DNA of 64,000 nt. Origin: Parcubacteria group bacterium (GTDB taxonomy: Bacteria; Patescibacteria; Paceibacteria; SW-4-49-11). The position numbers were made by a program, and so were the translations under genes. Positions within the stretch are counted from its first letter, which is position 1. Every line of letters starts with the position of its first letter. The stretch lies in the NCBI GenBank assembly GCA_943354045.1, contig CALRBF010000003.1:1-64000 (forward strand). The letters run 5' to 3'. This document shows, one piece after another, positions 61,958-64,000 of this stretch. Below the pieces are notes generated by a model. It searched no databases. It saw only the letters and a program-made list of their open reading frames with translations, and had not been told where the DNA came from.

Positions 61958-62863
61958 TTAATCCTTCACTTTATTAATAAATACTTCTTCTAACCTGTTC
62001 GTCTTATTCCTAATTCCTGTCACTTGTAACCCCTTGCTATGGAGTTCATTAGTAATAGTATACAAATCCTCACCCTGTAATAAATCTGTCTCTAGTCTCC
62101 CTTCTTCTATAACTCTATACCTTTTAGGCAATCCCTTAATCTCTCCAACCGTATCTAGAACCAAAGTATCTTTTTTAAGCTCTGATAATAATGCTTTGAC
62201 CGTACCAATTTCTAAGATATTACCTTTATTAATAATTCCTACTCTATCGCATAGATTCTCCGCCTCCTCCAGATAATGGGTAGTCAGGATAATAGTTACC
62301 CCTTCCTGATTTAGCTCCCTCACAAATTCCCACATCTCACGCCTCAAGTCCACATCCACTCCTGCTGATGGCTCATCCAGTATAAGTATTTCTGGTTTAT
62401 GAATCAGAGCACGGACAATCATCAGACGCCTTTTCATACCTCCAGATAGCTTCATCGAGACAGTATCTTTTTTGTCCCAAAGTCCCAGTCGTTTTAGTAA
62501 AATTTCAGCCCGCTCTTTAGCCTCCCCTGCTGGCATACCATAATATCCCGCTTGCTGTACTACAATATCCTCCACCTTTTCAAACCAATGAAAATTAAAT
62601 TCCTGTGGCACCACCCCTAGATAAGTCTTGGCCTCTGAGGGAAATTTTGCAAAATCCAAACCATTAATTATAATCTCTCCTGAAGTTTTATTAGCAAGAG
62701 TAGTGAGTACATTAATTAATGTTGACTTTCCCGCTCCATTTGGCCCGAGTAACCCGAATATCTCTCCTTTATATATAGTTAAATCTACTCCATTGAGAGC
62801 TTTTACCTTACCATCGCTATAGGTCTTATATAACCCCTTTATATCTAATGCAATATCTACCAT
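61958..62863 (-). CDS. ABC transporter ATP-binding protein (DrrA/CcmA-like)
   Basis: This 301-aa ATPase has Walker A GPNGAGKST, signature LSGGMKRRLMIVRALIHKPEILILDEPSAGVDVDLRRE and the switch His in ILTTHYLEEAE. The C-terminal extension matches the DrrA type. It lies 3 bp after the DUF368 gene and 1 bp before the permease gene. Confidence 0.95.
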   Translation of the reverse strand: MVDIALDIKGLYKTYSDGKVKALNGVDLTIYKGEIFGLLGPNGAGKSTLINVLTTLANKTSGEIIINGLDFAKFPSEAKTYLGVVPQEFNFHWFEKVEDIVVQQAGYYGMPAGEAKERAEILLKRLGLWDKKDTVSMKLSGGMKRRLMIVRALIHKPEILILDEPSAGVDVDLRREMWEFVRELNQEGVTIILTTHYLEEAENLCDRVGIINKGNILEIGTVKALLSELKKDTLVLDTVGEIKGLPKRYRVIEEGRLETDLLQGEDLYTITNELHSKGLQVTGIRNKTNRLEEVFINKVKD

Positions 62864-62866
62864 ATA

Positions 62867-63769
62867 TTATACTTTATCTGAATACTTTTTGAATACTGCA
62901 ATTAATCCAATTCCAATCAATATACTAATCCCTATTCCAAGTATATATTCTGAATCCCATGGAGTTTGTAATATATAACTTTTATCATTTACCTCAAAAA
63001 ATGGCCACATTGCCCGTAATGATGCCAAGAGAATTCCCGTAATAATAGCCATAATAATACTATGATAAGAAGCTAAGGCTTTTTTGATTAAATTAATGAA
63101 GAGTAAAAATCCCACTCCAAGTCCACTAAAAAATACAATCAGTGGTAAAAGAGCAGTAAAATCTAATCCCACAATATCCCCCACTAACCCAAGAATATAC
63201 TGATATAATCCCATTGCAACCAAAACAGTAGAACCACCTGATCCGAGTAACATAGAAGCAACCCCCAAAACTCCCCCAATAAAAATATATCCATAAGATG
63301 GGCTCGCAACAAGCTCAGTAGGAGTCAATGAGAATACTCCAAAGAAAACAATACTAGATACGATAAAAAGAATATAATGCAATGATTCTTTTTTATGAAT
63401 ACTTGCCCATGGCACTGAGATAGATGCCAAAATAAGCCCAAAGAAAAACCCATATACATATTGAGGTGCAATATCTAATAATGTATGCAAAAGCTGAGAT
63501 AATCCAATTACCGCAATCAAGGTTCCAATACATAATGAAATCCCAAATCCCCAAGGAATAGCCTGAGCCACCGCCTTAACTTCAGACCATTTCCCACGAC
63601 GCAATATGATGACAGCAAATCCCGTTTTAATCAACTGAGAAATCTGAAAAAGAATATCAATGAATTTTTCATATATTCCCAAGACCAAAGCCAATGTTGC
63701 GGCATTAAGTCCAGGGATAAGCTCTGCTACCCCCATCGCAATTCCTTGTAATACGGTAATTAAATTCAT
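62867..63769 (-). CDS. DUF368 family undecaprenyl-phosphate translocase
   Basis: This 300-aa protein has about eight or nine membrane helices. The hallmark at the N-terminus is GIAMGVAELIPGLNAATLALVLGIYEKFIDIL (usually GMGxADxxPGVSGGTxAxxxGIYExLI). A second copy of the half-motif is GSGGSTVLVAMGLYQYIL. DUF368 (PopT) proteins return C55 lipid carrier phosphate across the membrane for wall and polysaccharide synthesis. Here ADxxPG reads AELIPG and SGG reads NAA, so the motif is partly altered. It heads the ABC exporter operon. Confidence 0.88.
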   Translation of the reverse strand: MNLITVLQGIAMGVAELIPGLNAATLALVLGIYEKFIDILFQISQLIKTGFAVIILRRGKWSEVKAVAQAIPWGFGISLCIGTLIAVIGLSQLLHTLLDIAPQYVYGFFFGLILASISVPWASIHKKESLHYILFIVSSIVFFGVFSLTPTELVASPSYGYIFIGGVLGVASMLLGSGGSTVLVAMGLYQYILGLVGDIVGLDFTALLPLIVFFSGLGVGFLLFINLIKKALASYHSIIMAIITGILLASLRAMWPFFEVNDKSYILQTPWDSEYILGIGISILIGIGLIAVFKKYSDKV

Positions 63770-63796
63770 ATACTTTTATACTAAAATATTAGACCT

Positions 63797-63829
63797 ATTA
63801 TAGCATAAAGTATGAGACAATGATATAAT
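63797..63829. promoter_or_regulatory. Divergent extended -10 promoters
   Basis: On the minus strand TATAAT (63797-63802) follows TGC, and on the plus strand TATAAT (63824-63829) follows TGA. They face the DUF368 operon and the flippase-like gene. The -35 boxes are poor on both sides, so both rely on the extended -10. Confidence 0.55.
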
Positions 63830-63856
63830 AGATACAATTGTCAGTAAAAACATGTT

Positions 63857-64000
63857 ATGGTGAAAGCCTTTATAAAAAAACAATATCATAGCCCCCTATT
63901 TCGTGGAGGTATGATTGTATTTATGGGATCATTTGGAGTGGGAGCTCTCAATTATATATTCAATATTATTGTCGCTCGTATACTCGACAAAGAGCAACTT
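63857..64000 (+). CDS. Polysaccharide flippase-like protein, 5' part only
   Basis: The first 48 codons are visible and the frame is open to the window end. The start (RGGMIVFMGSFGVGALNYIFNIIVARILDKEQL) resembles the first helix of MOP/Wzx-type oligosaccharide flippases, with the NYxFNxxxARxL pattern. It is divergent from the DUF368-ABC operon. An ATG at 63852 in another frame is not used. Confidence 0.65.
   Translation, partial: MVKAFIKKQYHSPLFRGGMIVFMGSFGVGALNYIFNIIVARILDKEQL

Noticed and set aside
1..64000. Alternative genetic code (TGA as Gly, as in Gracilibacteria/Absconditabacteria)
   Set aside because: Many genes end with TGA at family-normal lengths (for example the PfkB kinase and the COG0523 GTPase), and no conserved gene needs read-through of TGA.
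1..64000. CRISPR arrays, rRNA genes, riboswitches
   Set aside because: No spaced short repeats, no rRNA-like stretches and no recognised riboswitch core were seen on either strand. The only structured RNA gene found is tRNA-Thr.

Overview
The window is AT-rich bacterial chromosome that uses the standard code (TGA acts as a stop throughout). It has short spacers, many overlapping gene ends and very small proteins. Most genes look like those of a reduced-genome bacterium of the Patescibacteria/CPR type. The evidence is a complete V/A-type ATPase instead of an F-type one, an ADP-forming acetyl-CoA synthetase, a VanW-domain protein, LCP and FemAB-like envelope enzymes, a pilus-type ATPase and shortened tRNA synthetases. 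The sequence alone does not fix the phylum. Promoters are unusually easy to read: several units have TTGACA-like and TATAAT-like boxes 17 bp apart, often with an extended TGn.

Layout. 1-3609 (minus) holds two secreted or anchored surface proteins, the first cut by the window edge. 3642-16457 (minus) is a housekeeping block: tyrS, ADP-forming acyl-CoA synthetase, a beta-CASP nuclease, leuS with a HAD phosphatase domain inserted in its editing region, two phosphoglycerate mutase paralogues, recA, then phytoene/squalene synthase with polyprenyl diphosphate synthase. 16609-18300 (plus) is NUDIX and a short proS. 18348-23609 (minus) is a tight five-gene run: pgk, GT4, LCP, GT2, S41 protease. 23701-32196 (plus) starts with a tandem-fused GspE/PilB ATPase, followed by tsaE, a PfkB kinase, a FemAB-like transferase, a VanW protein and cysS. 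32215-33280 holds two small orphan genes, each with its own promoter and terminator, then tRNA-Thr(CGU). 33300-35281 is cca and a RAYT-type Y1 transposase with two inverted REP-like palindromes inside its coding sequence.

35316-43895 (plus) is the V-ATPase operon (G/H-I-K-E-C-F-A-B-D) behind a perfect consensus promoter. The membrane-ring subunit keeps the residues that bind Na+ in sodium V-ATPases. Immediately after it, an exact 56-bp direct repeat of the end of the subunit D gene brackets a 2.1-kb cassette with two minus-strand genes, a transglutaminase-like protein and a BRO-N/DinD-like protein. This has the form of an integration that rebuilds the end of the target gene.

46124-49665 (plus) carries a TMEM175-like channel, two small membrane proteins (one of 56 aa), an ABC ATPase and permease, and an M50 metalloprotease, an arrangement like peptide export or immunity loci. 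49668-56017 (minus) has a P-type cation ATPase, an orphan histidine kinase and two membrane proteins. 56052-58467 (minus) looks like a metal-handling operon: a COG0523 GTPase, a CooC-like ATPase and a Cys-rich protein, under a promoter whose -35 box overlaps a 7-1-7 palindrome resembling a Zur box. 58873-61122 (minus) is a secreted protein with an actinobacterial-looking core and a possible toxin-like C-terminus, followed by three small membrane proteins. 61186-63769 (minus) is an ABC-2 exporter and a DUF368 lipid-carrier translocase. The window ends inside a flippase-like gene.

The strongest candidates for something new are the LeuRS-HAD fusion, the 56-bp-repeat cassette, the palindromes inside the RAYT gene, the tandem PilB-like ATPase, the metal operon with its operator, and the two small membrane-protein loci (peptide/ABC/M50 and secreted effector).
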